51,705 bases of DNA from Acutalibacter sp. (lineage in GTDB: Bacteria; Bacillota; Clostridia; Oscillospirales; Acutalibacteraceae). This document shows positions 24,484-33,421 of the stretch, one piece after another; positions within the stretch are counted from its first letter, which is position 1; each line of letters opens with the position of its first letter. Where the stretch lies: positions 1 to 51,705 of the forward strand of contig JAHHRN010000009.1 of NCBI GenBank assembly GCA_020025775.1, read 5' to 3'. The translations under genes were made by a program, and so were the position numbers. The notes below the pieces were generated by a model that made no database searches, was not told the origin of the DNA, and saw only the letters and a program-made list of their open reading frames with translations.

Positions 24484-24879
24484 ATGAAGCCTTTATTTTT
24501 AATTGAATTTGCCTTAGAAGCCGTGAAAAAATCTTATGCACCCTATTCGAATTTTCATGTTGGTGCGGCACTTTTAACCAAGGACGGGCAGGTTTTTACA
24601 GGCTGTAACATTGAAAACGGCGCATACTCCCCTTCTCTTTGTGCGGAGCGTGTGGCCTTTGCCAAAGCTATCAGTGAGGGCGTTACAGAATTCGAGGCGA
24701 TTGCGATTGTCGGCAAAGAGGAAAACGAGTTTAAAGAAAGCTGTTTTCCCTGTGGCGTCTGCCGTCAGGTTATGGCGGAATTTTGCGAGCCTAGCTTTAA
24801 AATCTATTTGGGCAACGACAAAAGCACCTTTGAAACCTACACCTTAGGAGATTTGCTTCCAAAGAGTTTCAAATTATAG
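24484..24879 (+). CDS. cdd: Cytidine deaminase
   Basis: A 131-residue tetrameric-type cytidine deaminase of pyrimidine salvage, converting cytidine or deoxycytidine to uridine forms. The zinc site is complete: SLCAERVAF (Cys ligand and catalytic Glu) and FPCGVCRQV (two Cys ligands). The N-terminal YAPYSNFHVGAALLTKDG followed by GCNIENGAYSP is diagnostic. AAGGAG precedes ATG at a good distance; longer in-frame extensions upstream overlap the divergent M14 gene and are rejected. It ends at a terminator shared with groEL. Confidence 0.96.
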   Translation: MKPLFLIEFALEAVKKSYAPYSNFHVGAALLTKDGQVFTGCNIENGAYSPSLCAERVAFAKAISEGVTEFEAIAIVGKEENEFKESCFPCGVCRQVMAEFCEPSFKIYLGNDKSTFETYTLGDLLPKSFKL

Positions 24880-24908
24880 ACAAAAAAATAAACTTTATTT
24901 TTAAACAC

Positions 24909-24947
24909 AAAAAAGCTGCCTTGCATTTCTGCAAGACAGCTTTTCTT
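24909..24947. terminator. Bidirectional terminator between cdd and groEL
   Basis: Stem AAAAGCTG-CTTGCA/TGCAAG-CAGCTTTT with one mismatch and a small loop, A run before and T run after. Confidence 0.85.
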
Positions 24948-24972
24948 ATTTACCGTTTCAAGCGGCTATTTT

Positions 24973-26613
24973 TTAATACATTGCACCGGTCTGTGCTGCC
25001 ATTGCAGCGGCTGCTGCGGCATCACCCTGCGGGTCCGGAATATCTGCTACGAGAGATTCGGTGGTCAAAACCATAGCTGCAACGGATGCAGCGTTCTGGA
25101 GTGCGGAACGGGTTACCTTAGCGGGGTCTAAGATACCTGCTTCAAACATATCTACATATTCTTCGTTGTAGAAGTCGAAGCCGTAGCCTGCCTTGTCGCT
25201 GGAAAGGATTTCGTTTACGATAACAGAACCCTCGAGGCCTGCATTCTTTGCAATCTGTCTTGCCGGCTCTTCAATAGCCTTGAGAACGATACGCATACCG
25301 GTCTTAACATCTGCATCTGCTTCTGCTTCAACAAGCTCTCTAAGAGCGGGGATAGCATTGAGAAGTGCAACGCCGCCGCCTGCAACAGAACCTTCTTCCA
25401 CAGCTGCCTTAGTTGCTGCAAGAGCGTCTTCGATACGCATCTTCTTTTCTTTCATTTCGGTTTCGGTTGCAGCACCTACACGGATTACTGCTACGCCGCC
25501 TGCAAGCTTTGCAAGTCTTTCCTGAAGCTTTTCACGGTCAAAGTCGGAAGTGGTAGCTTCAATCTGGTTTCTAATCTGCTGAACTCGGTCTTTGATTGCA
25601 TCCTTGTCGCCTGCGCCATCAACGATGGTGGTGGTTTCCTTGGTTACAACAACCTGCTTTGCTCTACCGAGCTGCATGATGTCTGCATCCTTAAGCTCTA
25701 AGCCGAGGTCTGCGGTAATCACCTGACCGCCGGTAAGGGTTGCGATATCCTGGAGCATTTCTTTTCTTCTGTCGCCAAAGCCCGGAGCCTTAACGCATAC
25801 GCAAGTAAATGTGCCACGAAGCTTATTTACAAGGATGGTGGAAAGAGCTTCGCCCTCTACATCTTCAGCAACGATAACAAGCTTCTTGCCTGCGTTTACA
25901 ACTTTTTCAAGGAGCGGTAAAATCTCCTGAATGGAAGAAATCTTCTTATCGGTGATGAGTACGAGTGCATCATCGATAACAGCTTCCATTTTGTCGGTAT
26001 CGGTTACCATGTAAGGAGAAATGTAACCGCGGTCAAACTGCATGCCTTCTACAACATCGCTGTAGGTTTCAGAAGTCTTGGATTCTTCAATGGTGATAAC
26101 GCCGTCTGCGGTTACCTTTTCCATAGCTTCTGCAATGAGCTTGCCAACGAATTCGTCTGCTGCGGAAATGGTTGCGATTCTAGCAATATCATCGGTGGTC
26201 TTTACAGCGTGTGCATTCTTCTTAACGGTTTCTACAACTGCGTCAACTGCCTTCTGCATACCCTTTCTAACAACCATCGGGTTTGCACCTGCTGCAACGT
26301 TCTTCATGCCTTCACGAACGAGTGCCTGCGCAAGAAGGGTTGCGGTTGTGGTACCGTCACCTGCTACGTCGTTGGTCTTGGTTGCAACTTCTTTTACGAG
26401 CTGTGCGCCCATGTTCTCGAATGCATCCTCAAGCTCAACTTCCTTAGCAATAGTTACACCGTCATTGGTGATTAACGGTGCGCCGTATTTTCTGTCTAAT
26501 ACAACGTTTCTGCCTTTGGGGCCGATTGTAATTTTAACGGTATCGGAAAGCTTGTCGATACCTGCCTGAAGCATTTTTCTTGCTTCCTCACCGTAAATAA
26601 TCTGTTTTGCCAT
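24973..26613 (-). CDS. groEL: Chaperonin GroEL
   Basis: A 546-residue 60-kDa chaperonin that folds proteins in an ATP-driven double ring. Standard features are KITIGPKGRNVVLDRKYGAP, DGTTTATLLAQALVREG for ATP binding, and SVAGGGVALL. The C-terminal tail is Ala/Met-rich (DAAAAAAMAAQTGAMY) rather than the classic GGM repeats; this is a normal variation in Clostridia. It lies 46 bases downstream of groES in one operon under CIRCE/HrcA control. Confidence 0.98.
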   Translation of the reverse strand: MAKQIIYGEEARKMLQAGIDKLSDTVKITIGPKGRNVVLDRKYGAPLITNDGVTIAKEVELEDAFENMGAQLVKEVATKTNDVAGDGTTTATLLAQALVREGMKNVAAGANPMVVRKGMQKAVDAVVETVKKNAHAVKTTDDIARIATISAADEFVGKLIAEAMEKVTADGVITIEESKTSETYSDVVEGMQFDRGYISPYMVTDTDKMEAVIDDALVLITDKKISSIQEILPLLEKVVNAGKKLVIVAEDVEGEALSTILVNKLRGTFTCVCVKAPGFGDRRKEMLQDIATLTGGQVITADLGLELKDADIMQLGRAKQVVVTKETTTIVDGAGDKDAIKDRVQQIRNQIEATTSDFDREKLQERLAKLAGGVAVIRVGAATETEMKEKKMRIEDALAATKAAVEEGSVAGGGVALLNAIPALRELVEAEADADVKTGMRIVLKAIEEPARQIAKNAGLEGSVIVNEILSSDKAGYGFDFYNEEYVDMFEAGILDPAKVTRSALQNAASVAAMVLTTESLVADIPDPQGDAAAAAAMAAQTGAMY

Positions 26614-26659
26614 GATGATTACCTCTTTCTAAAATCTATCGTTTCAAACGGGATTATGT

Positions 26660-26944
26660 TTATTCAACAACTGCCAAAATATCTGCCTGACGAACGATGG
26701 TGTATTCTTTGTCATCCATCTTCACTTCAGTGCCGGAATACTTGCTGGTGATGACCTTGTCGCCAACCTTTACATACATAGAAACTTCTACGCCGTCTAC
26801 CATTCCGCCGGGGCCGACTGCTACAACTTCAGCAACCTGAGGCTTTTCCTGTGCGGATGCCGCTAAAATAATGCCGCTCTTTGTGGTTTCTTCTGCCTCG
26901 ACAGCTTTTAAAACAACTCTGTCTGCAAGGGGTTTGATTGTCAT
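26660..26944 (-). CDS. groES: Co-chaperonin GroES
   Basis: A 94-residue lid protein for GroEL. It begins MTIKPLADRVVLK. The mobile loop region is TTKSGIILAASAQEKP, and KVGDKVITSKYSGTEVK lies in the C-terminal half. AGGAGG is well placed before ATG. The promoter and CIRCE operator are immediately upstream. Confidence 0.98.
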   Translation of the reverse strand: MTIKPLADRVVLKAVEAEETTKSGIILAASAQEKPQVAEVVAVGPGGMVDGVEVSMYVKVGDKVITSKYSGTEVKMDDKEYTIVRQADILAVVE

Positions 26945-26979
26945 AATATATGCCTCCTAAATGATAAAACAATGTGTGG

Positions 26980-27006
26980 TTAGCACTCTTTATCCCCGAG
27001 TGCTAA
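26980..27006 (-). promoter_or_regulatory. CIRCE operator upstream of groES
   Basis: Perfect inverted repeat TTAGCACTC-N9-GAGTGCTAA, the binding site of the heat-shock repressor HrcA. It lies between the groES promoter (27012-27039) and the groES start, in the usual position. A second, equally perfect copy lies before htpG at 51450-51476. Confidence 0.97.
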
Positions 27007-27011
27007 TATCT

Positions 27012-27039
27012 ATTTTAACCATTTTTTAGAAAAAATCAA
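27012..27039 (-). promoter_or_regulatory. Promoter of groES-groEL
   Basis: Minus strand TTGATT (27034-27039), 16-nt spacer, TAAAAT (27012-27017), just upstream of the CIRCE repeat. The remainder of 26945-27171 shows no other feature I can support. Confidence 0.75.
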
Positions 27040-27171
27040 GTCTTTTTTAGTAAGTTCACAAAAAAATAATAATTTGGTAATGTTATCCTGCGTTTTGTTC
27101 TGATTTTCTCCTTTTCATTTATAGTAAAAAGAAAAAAAGCAGGCGAATTTCTGCCTGCTTTTTGCGCTGTT

Positions 27172-28209
27172 TTAGTCTTCTAAAAACATTCTAAAGGCGG
27201 TCGGGAGCGCATAGGTTTCTTTAAAATCCGCTTCGCTCGCCCAGATAAATTTTTCGTTTTCTTCGGCACATTCGATTTTATAGCCGGTCATTTCCCAGCG
27301 GATGTGCGTAAAAATATGCGTTTTGTGCACTTCCTGCATTAAGTTCACAGGATGCACGCCCATTTCATCTGCCACTTGCAGAGCCGCTTCGGGGGAAAGT
27401 GCCTGTTCACTATTGGGAAACTGCCAAAGCCCTGCAAGAAGTCCCTTTGCCTTTCGTTTTTCAATGGCAAGCTTGCCGTCATGGGAAAATAAAAAGACGG
27501 TTTTTTCTTCTACTCTTTTTTCTTTTTTCGGCAGCTTCACAGGGAAATTCTGCACGGTATCCTGTGCATAAGCTTTACAAATCTCTTTTGTCGGGCAGGC
27601 TTCGCACCGCCACGCACGTGGTGTACAAACCGTTGCGCCGAGCTCCATAAGGCTTTGCGTAAACGCACCACACTGCCCCTTCGGATAGATTTCTTCCAAA
27701 AGCTTTGCCAAGTCGGTTTTGGTCTTTTGCAAATCTATGGGCGTTTCGTCTGCTAACAGTCTTGCCGCAATGCGCAAAACGTTGCCGTCCACCGCCGCAC
27801 GCGGCATCTCGAAGCAAATGGAGGAAATCGCGCCTGCGGTATAATCGCCGATGCCCTTTAAGGCACGGATGCTCTCGTAATCTTCGGGGAATTTGCCGCC
27901 ATGTTCTTCCATAATCTGCTGTGCCGCCGCTTTTAAGTTTCGCGCGCGATTATAATAACCGAGTCCCTCCCAAAGCTTTAAAAGCTCTTCTTCGGGGACG
28001 TTTGCAAGGGATTCTATCGTTGGGAGTGCCGTTAAAAAGCGTGCATAATAGCCCTTTACCGCTTCGACGCGGGTTTGCTGTAGCATGATTTCCGAAATCC
28101 AAACGTGATAAGGCTCTCGGTCTCTGCGCCAAGGCAGGTCACGTTTATTCTCTTCATACCACAGCAAAAGCAGGGTTGGTAAATTTACCAAGGGGTTTTG
28201 ATTCGCCAT
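27172..28209 (-). CDS. mutY: A/G-specific adenine glycosylase MutY
   Basis: A 345-residue base-excision repair enzyme that removes adenine mispaired with 8-oxoguanine. The N-terminal helix-hairpin-helix glycosylase domain has SEIMLQQTRV with the catalytic Glu, LKGIGDYTAGAI (HhH) and VDGNVLRI with the catalytic Asp. The iron-sulfur motif C-x6-C-x2-C-x5-C is intact (CTPRAWRCEACPTKEIC). A C-terminal NUDIX-like domain (KAKGLLAGLWQFPN) recognises 8-oxoG. The frame is open far upstream to about 29,325, antisense to rmuC, but those codons are out of character. The MANQNPLVNL start at 28209 is chosen, with AAAGGCGTG about 8 bases upstream. Confidence 0.95.
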   Translation of the reverse strand: MANQNPLVNLPTLLLLWYEENKRDLPWRRDREPYHVWISEIMLQQTRVEAVKGYYARFLTALPTIESLANVPEEELLKLWEGLGYYNRARNLKAAAQQIMEEHGGKFPEDYESIRALKGIGDYTAGAISSICFEMPRAAVDGNVLRIAARLLADETPIDLQKTKTDLAKLLEEIYPKGQCGAFTQSLMELGATVCTPRAWRCEACPTKEICKAYAQDTVQNFPVKLPKKEKRVEEKTVFLFSHDGKLAIEKRKAKGLLAGLWQFPNSEQALSPEAALQVADEMGVHPVNLMQEVHKTHIFTHIRWEMTGYKIECAEENEKFIWASEADFKETYALPTAFRMFLED

Positions 28210-28324
28210 TCGGTACACGCCTTTCCTTTCAAAATCCCCCACATTATAGCAAATTTTATAGCTGGCTTCAATAGCTTTTGCATAGCCTTTGCCTTTTTGG
28301 AAAAACTTTCTTTGAGGTGATTTT

Positions 28325-28513
28325 ATGAAAAACAAAAAATCCAAAAAAGACGTAAATCTTTCTAAATCCACAGCCGCCGCGGAGAATTTAGACACAGCCA
28401 CCGCCTTCGGCTTAAACTGCACCTTCGGCACATACGAGGTGCAAAGAACCGCCGACACAGACAATGATTTTCCTTGCATTGCACAAGGAAAAGCCAAAAA
28501 GGAAAAGCCATAA
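28325..28513 (+). CDS. 62-residue protein of unknown function
   Basis: A small ORF with a good ribosome binding site (GAGGTG, seven bases before ATG). The N-terminus is very basic (MKNKKSKKDVNLSK), followed by an Ala/Thr-rich middle containing two Cys in total and a Lys-rich end (KAKKEKP). I recognise no family. It has no membrane segment or signal peptide. It sits alone between divergent mutY and rmuC, and the rmuC promoter starts about 95 bases after it. Its coding status rests on the start signal and on a composition unlike random sequence in this AT-rich spacer. Confidence 0.55.
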   Translation: MKNKKSKKDVNLSKSTAAAENLDTATAFGLNCTFGTYEVQRTADTDNDFPCIAQGKAKKEKP

Positions 28514-28608
28514 CTATTTTTAAATTTCACACAAGGGGCGGAGTGCATCCGTCCCTTATTTTTTTGATTTTCTCTGTCCCCTTTTCGGGGCTTCGGCGCG
28601 GCGCTTCG

Positions 28609-28637
28609 TTGACACCTTTCGGCTTTTCTATTATAAT
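28609..28637 (+). promoter_or_regulatory. Perfect-consensus promoter of rmuC
   Basis: TTGACA (28609-28614), exactly 17 nt, TATAAT (28632-28637), 57 bases before the rmuC ATG. Confidence 0.85.
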
Positions 28638-28693
28638 AGATACAGAAAATTGCCAAAAATTCGGCAAAGAAACTTAAAAAACGAGGTGCTTTT

Positions 28694-30046
28694 ATGACTC
28701 CCACAGAAATGATTCTTCTTTTGCTTTGTCTTTTAATTCTTATCGTTATGATTGTGAATTTAGCAGTCTCTCTCAAAAAGAAAAACGGCAAAAGCGAAGT
28801 ACAAAAGGACATTGAAAATGTAAAACAGGATACCGAAGCTTTAAAAATCGAAGCGCAGAAGCTTTCTTCTAAGGTTTCGGAAAGTGAAAGAAAAACCGCC
28901 GATGAATTTGCGCGCAATCGTATGGAAATTGCCCAACATCTCGACAAAATGAATGAGCGTCTCGAAGCGATTACCAAATCCAACTTAGAGCAGAAAATCT
29001 CTCTCAGTGAAAGCGTACATAAGGCCCTTTCCGAGATTCGCGAAAGCACGGCACAGCAGAATGAAAAGCAGTCGAAAATCGTGGAGGGCGCGATTTCGAA
29101 AATGCAGGAAAGCAACGAAAAGAAGCTTGAGGAAATGCGCGTCACAGTAGATGAAAAGCTCACCTCCACCCTGACCACCCGTCTCAACTCCTCTTTCAAG
29201 ACCGTTTCCGAGCAGCTGGAAAATGTATACAAATCCCTCGGCGAAATGAAGGAGCTTTCCGTCGGCGTCACCGATAACGTCGGCGCACTCAACCGTGTTT
29301 TAACCAATGTCAAAGCGCGCGGCACTTGGGCGGAAATTCAGCTTGAAGGCATTTTAGACCAGACCATTCCGAATATGTATGACAAAAACGTGGCTACGGG
29401 CGAGAAAGACACCGAGCGCGTAGAATTTGCCATTCGCATTCCCGCAAGCGATGACAAATCCAAAATCACCTATTTACCCGTGGACTCCAAATTCCCGATG
29501 GAAGACTATGTTCGTCTTTGCACTGCCGCGGATCACGCCGACCCCGAAGCCGTCAAGGCGGCGAGAAAGGCACTGGAATCCCGTGTTTATGATGAAGCAA
29601 AGCTCATTAAAAAATACATTTGCGTACCCAAGACCACACCGTTTGCGATTATGTATCTCGCGACCGAAGGTCTTTATGCCGAAATCGTTTCTTCGCAGTC
29701 TGGCATCTTAGAAAAGATTCAAAACGATTGCAACGTTATGATTGCCGGCCCTTCCACCATCACAGCTCTCTTAAATTCTCTTTCCATGGGCTTTAAGACC
29801 GTGGCTATCAACGAAAAGGCAAACGAAGTAAGGCTTTTACTCGGCGCAACCAAGGCGCAGTATGAGAAATTCGGCGTTGTGCTCGAAAAGGCAAAGAAGA
29901 AAATCGACGATGCAGGAAAAGCACTTGACGATGCACAAAAGCGTAATTCTATCATTCGTAAGAAACTTAAAAATGTAGAGGATTTGGAAGAATCCGAGTC
30001 CGTTTCTTTGCTCGGTATCGAAGGTGAAAACGACGAAGAAGCTTAA
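28694..30046 (+). CDS. rmuC: DNA recombination protein RmuC homologue
   Basis: A 450-residue protein of the RmuC family, thought to limit inversions at short inverted repeats; the family belongs to the PD-(D/E)XK nuclease fold. An N-terminal membrane helix (about 5-25) is followed by a long coiled coil (about 30-190, rich in heptads such as ALKIEAQKLSSKVSESERK). A nuclease-like core follows at about 210-400, with LEGILDQTIPNMYDKNVA, LPVDSKFPMEDY and KTTPFAIMYL, all typical RmuC. Length is normal. It has its own perfect promoter and no close partner. Confidence 0.93.
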   Translation: MTPTEMILLLLCLLILIVMIVNLAVSLKKKNGKSEVQKDIENVKQDTEALKIEAQKLSSKVSESERKTADEFARNRMEIAQHLDKMNERLEAITKSNLEQKISLSESVHKALSEIRESTAQQNEKQSKIVEGAISKMQESNEKKLEEMRVTVDEKLTSTLTTRLNSSFKTVSEQLENVYKSLGEMKELSVGVTDNVGALNRVLTNVKARGTWAEIQLEGILDQTIPNMYDKNVATGEKDTERVEFAIRIPASDDKSKITYLPVDSKFPMEDYVRLCTAADHADPEAVKAARKALESRVYDEAKLIKKYICVPKTTPFAIMYLATEGLYAEIVSSQSGILEKIQNDCNVMIAGPSTITALLNSLSMGFKTVAINEKANEVRLLLGATKAQYEKFGVVLEKAKKKIDDAGKALDDAQKRNSIIRKKLKNVEDLEESESVSLLGIEGENDEEA

Positions 30047-30069
30047 AACGTTCATTTCTTTCGGAGGAC

Positions 30070-30098
30070 TTGCAAAACCCCAAAAAATGATTTATCAT
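30070..30098 (+). promoter_or_regulatory. Predicted promoter of the GH3 gene
   Basis: TTGCAA (30070-30075), 17-nt spacer, TATCAT (30093-30098). It is followed by overlapping small inverted repeats (ATAGG..CCTAT and CCTAT-TCT-ATAGG, about 30099-30125) that could be an operator. Confidence 0.55.
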
Positions 30099-30150
30099 AT
30101 AGGGTAGCATAGCCTATTCTATAGGATTTTTTTAAATTAGGAGGCAGAAC

Positions 30151-32598
30151 ATGAAGCATCCCGAGATTCTCGCAAAAATGACTTTAGAAGAAAAAGCAAG
30201 TCTTTGCTCCGGCAGAGACTACTGGAATACAGCAGCCGTTGAAAGTGTCGGTATTCCGTCTATTATGATGACCGACGGCCCTCACGGGATTCGTAAGCGC
30301 ATTAAAGAAAAAACCAAGGAGCAAAAGAAATCCTTAATGGGCGTACCCGCGATTTGCTTCCCGACCGCGGCAACCACCTCTTGCTCCTGGGATCCCGATT
30401 TACTTTATAAAATGGGTGAAACCCTCGGTGAAGAATGCTTAAAAGAACAGATTTCCGTGCTCTTAGGCCCGGGTACTAATATTAAGCGTTCTCCCCTTTG
30501 CGGCAGAAACTTTGAATATTTCTCCGAAGACCCCTATCTTTCCGGCACTTGTGCTTCCGCCTTTATTGACGGTGTGCAATCCAAGGGCATCGGCACAAGC
30601 ATGAAGCATTTTGCGGCAAACAGCCAAGAAACCCGCCGCATGACCGTGGATTCCGTTGTCGATGAAAGAACGCTTCGTGAAATTTATTTAACCGCCTTTG
30701 AAATGGCTGTTAAAAAATCTCAGCCGTGGACCATTATGGCGGCTTATAACCGTCTCAACGCCACCTACTGTGCAGAAAACAAATGGCTCTTAACCGATGT
30801 GCTCCGTAACGAATGGGGCTATAAGGGCATCATCGTGACCGACTGGGGTGCAGAAAATGACCGTGTCGCCGGTCTTTTAGCCGGTCAGGAACTGGAAATG
30901 CCCTCCTCCAACGGCATCGGCAACCGCCAAATCGTTGCAGCTGTCAGAAGCGGCATTGTGTCCGAAGAATATTTGGATGAGCTTTGCGACCGCATGATTG
31001 ACATGGCATTGAAAGCCTGCAAGGTTCGTGGCAGTAACTACACCTATGACAGTGACGCACACCACGAAATTGCCCGTGAAATTGCGGAGCAGTCTATGGT
31101 TCTTCTTCGCAATGAAGACCACATTTTACCGCTTCAAAAAGAGCAGTCCATTGCTGTAATCGGTGAAATGGCAAAATCCCCGCGCTATCAAGGTGCAGGC
31201 AGCTCACTTCTCAACCCGATTAAGTTAGATAACGCCTTTGACTCCATGCTCGACATGGGTGCTAAGGTACAGTATGCGGCAGGTTATAATAAGAAAACCG
31301 ACAAAACCGATTTTACCCTCCTCAGAGAAGCCACCGAGCTTGCAAAATCCTGCGACGTTGCCCTTCTGTTCTTAGGTCTTACCGAAGATTTCGAATCCGA
31401 AGGCTATGACAGAAGCCACTTACACATTCCGCAGTCGCATATCGAGCTTTTAAACGCTGTGGCAAGAGTGAACCCCAACGTTGTTGTGGTACTCTCCGGC
31501 GGTTCAGCAATCGAGATGCCGTGGCTTTCCAAGACCAAGGCTGTGCTTCACTCCTTCCTCTCTGGTCAGGCAAGCGGCAGTGCAACCGCAAATCTGCTCT
31601 TCGGCAAAGCCAATCCCTCCGGTAAGCTTTCTGAAACCTACCCCCTTTCTCTCGAGGATAACCCGAGCTACAAGAACTTCCCCGGCACACCCGTTTCCGT
31701 GGAATACAGAGAGAGCGTTTATGTCGGCTATCGTTATTATGATACCGCGAAAAAAGATGTACTCTTCCCCTTCGGCTTCGGCCTTTCCTACACGGAATTC
31801 AAATACAGCGGCTTAAAGCTTTCCAAGAAAAAGATGAAAGATACCGACACCTTAACCCTCACCTTCAAGGTAAAGAACGTCGGCAAGGTAGACGGCGCAG
31901 AGGTTGCGCAGGTTTATGTTCGTGACCAGGAAAGCACCATTTACCGTCCCGAAAAAGAGCTTCGCGGCTATAAGAAGGTCTTCTTAAAGGCAGGCGAAGA
32001 AAAGGAAGTTTCTATTGAGCTTACCAAGCGTGCCTTTGCTTACTACAACGTGCTATTACATGACTGGCACGTAGAAAGCGGCAAGTTTGATATTTTGGTT
32101 GGCGCTTCCTCCCGTGATATTCGCTTAGAGGCTACTGTCAACGTAGAATCCACCGTAGAATGTGAAATCCCGGATTACAGAGAATCTGCGCCCGATTATT
32201 ACACCGCTGATGTCAACGCCATTACCGCAGAAGAATTCACCGCCGTTTACGGCAAACCTCTTCCGCCCTCAGAGCGTCCGGCAGGCGAAAAGCTGACCCT
32301 CAACAACACCTTAGAGGATGCAGAAAGCGGCGTATGGGGTGGCAGAATTGTCGGCTTCGTTCGTACGGCAATCAAGACCATGTTCAACGAGAATGAGAGC
32401 CAAATGGCAACTGCCGTTGCGCTTCAAACTCCGATTCGTGACTTTATTGCCATGAGCATGGGCGTGTTCTCCCCGAAGATGGCAGACGGTCTTTTGATGA
32501 TTTTAAATGACGAATCCATGCCCAAGGGTCTCGGCAAGATTTTAAGCTGCCTTTTGGATGTTATTAAAAACATCGGTCCTCTTTTAAATTCTATCTAA
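30151..32598 (+). CDS. Glycoside hydrolase family 3 beta-glucosidase-like enzyme
   Basis: An 815-residue GH3 enzyme that removes terminal beta-linked sugars from oligosaccharides or glycosides. The N-terminal TIM-barrel has TDGPHGIR, GPGTNIKRSPLCGRNFEYF and KHF, and the nucleophile Asp231 in IIVTDWGAEND. The alpha/beta sandwich (about 310-520) and a fibronectin-III-like domain (about 590-660, EVAQVYVRD) follow. A C-terminal extension of about 130 residues (after about 685) is mostly helical. No signal peptide, so it is cytoplasmic. AGGAGG is well placed. It is monocistronic. Substrate range (cellobiose, plant glucosides, xylosides) cannot be told. Confidence 0.93.
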   Translation: MKHPEILAKMTLEEKASLCSGRDYWNTAAVESVGIPSIMMTDGPHGIRKRIKEKTKEQKKSLMGVPAICFPTAATTSCSWDPDLLYKMGETLGEECLKEQISVLLGPGTNIKRSPLCGRNFEYFSEDPYLSGTCASAFIDGVQSKGIGTSMKHFAANSQETRRMTVDSVVDERTLREIYLTAFEMAVKKSQPWTIMAAYNRLNATYCAENKWLLTDVLRNEWGYKGIIVTDWGAENDRVAGLLAGQELEMPSSNGIGNRQIVAAVRSGIVSEEYLDELCDRMIDMALKACKVRGSNYTYDSDAHHEIAREIAEQSMVLLRNEDHILPLQKEQSIAVIGEMAKSPRYQGAGSSLLNPIKLDNAFDSMLDMGAKVQYAAGYNKKTDKTDFTLLREATELAKSCDVALLFLGLTEDFESEGYDRSHLHIPQSHIELLNAVARVNPNVVVVLSGGSAIEMPWLSKTKAVLHSFLSGQASGSATANLLFGKANPSGKLSETYPLSLEDNPSYKNFPGTPVSVEYRESVYVGYRYYDTAKKDVLFPFGFGLSYTEFKYSGLKLSKKKMKDTDTLTLTFKVKNVGKVDGAEVAQVYVRDQESTIYRPEKELRGYKKVFLKAGEEKEVSIELTKRAFAYYNVLLHDWHVESGKFDILVGASSRDIRLEATVNVESTVECEIPDYRESAPDYYTADVNAITAEEFTAVYGKPLPPSERPAGEKLTLNNTLEDAESGVWGGRIVGFVRTAIKTMFNENESQMATAVALQTPIRDFIAMSMGVFSPKMADGLLMILNDESMPKGLGKILSCLLDVIKNIGPLLNSI

Positions 32599-32635
32599 CC
32601 CTAAAAGCCGAAGTTCTTCGGCAACAATAAAGCAA

Positions 32636-32672
32636 AAGAAAACCGACACAAGTTTCCTTGTGTCGGTTTTCT
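32636..32672. terminator. Bidirectional terminator, GH3 gene and traX-like gene
   Basis: Fourteen-pair stem GAAAACCGACACAAG/CTTGTGTCGGTTTTC with a tiny loop, between convergent genes. Confidence 0.9.
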
Positions 32673-32683
32673 ATTTTTATACT

Positions 32684-33403
32684 TTATAAAAAAGCTTTGA
32701 TTAAAACGAGGGCCAGCATATGTACGGGGTAGAACACATAGAAGAACCACTTCATAAAGCGGCTGCTATAGCCCCGTTTTCCATTATATGCCATGAGCAG
32801 AGGAATGGACAAAAGCGAACCCAGCTGAATCCAAGTAAAGGTTTGAAACTGTATCCAATACAGGGAGGGGTCCCAGTACAGGGGAATGGGAAGCAGTGTG
32901 AAGAAGCAAAAGCACAAAACTGCCACTGGCACGCCCCACTTTTTCTCGCGAAGCAAATAAAAAAGTAAAATTAAAAGCAGGCCTCGTTCTGCATAGTCCG
33001 TGTGCAGGAAATGCACCAAAACAACAGACGCCAAAACTACTGCTACGGCGATATACTCTTTCTTTTCCTGTAGGCTCTTTTCCAAAATCCACAACGTACA
33101 TAAACCAAAAGCTAAGGTAAAAAATACATTTTGATATTGGAAGCTCAGCCATTCTCCCGTTTCCATTAAATCGAAGGGGATTTCCGAAAGAACGGCAAAG
33201 AGAAACAGCCGTTTTAAATAGGCGCCGGTTCTGCCGCTTTTCTGGGTATAGTGGAAGCCTTCCACCAGCAAATAGGCAAAAATCGGGAAGGCTATTCTGC
33301 CGAAAAAGCGGAGTGTTAATCCGCCGACAGACAGAGAGCCTATGCTCATATGGTCAAGCAGCATCAACAGAATCGCTGTGATTTTAAGGGCAAATCCGTT
33401 CAA
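32684..33403 (-). CDS. TraX family membrane protein
   Basis: A 239-residue protein with about eight transmembrane segments that fits the TraX family (named for the F-plasmid pilin N-acetylase, but common on Firmicutes chromosomes). Typical features are LKITAILLMLLDHM at the N-terminus, RFFGRIAFPIFAYLLVEGF, and a C-terminal FYVFYPVHMLAL, which place it among membrane acyltransferase-like proteins. The start is TTG with AGGAAG eight bases upstream; a nearby ATG is out of frame. It is the last gene in the long minus-strand run. A role in acylating an envelope component is plausible. There is no conjugation machinery here. Confidence 0.85.
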   Translation of the reverse strand: MNGFALKITAILLMLLDHMSIGSLSVGGLTLRFFGRIAFPIFAYLLVEGFHYTQKSGRTGAYLKRLFLFAVLSEIPFDLMETGEWLSFQYQNVFFTLAFGLCTLWILEKSLQEKKEYIAVAVVLASVVLVHFLHTDYAERGLLLILLFYLLREKKWGVPVAVLCFCFFTLLPIPLYWDPSLYWIQFQTFTWIQLGSLLSIPLLMAYNGKRGYSSRFMKWFFYVFYPVHMLALVLIKAFL

Positions 33404-33421
33404 AGTTCATTCTTCCTTTTT

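Noticed and set aside
28210..29325. Long N-terminal extension of mutY, open on the minus strand
   Set aside because: It runs antisense through rmuC and its promoter, has Ser/Phe/Arg-rich shadow composition, and mutY has a normal start at 28209.
32684..33403. TraX-like gene as evidence for a conjugative element
   Set aside because: No relaxase, coupling protein, type IV secretion or integrase genes are present, and TraX-like proteins are common chromosomal genes in Firmicutes.
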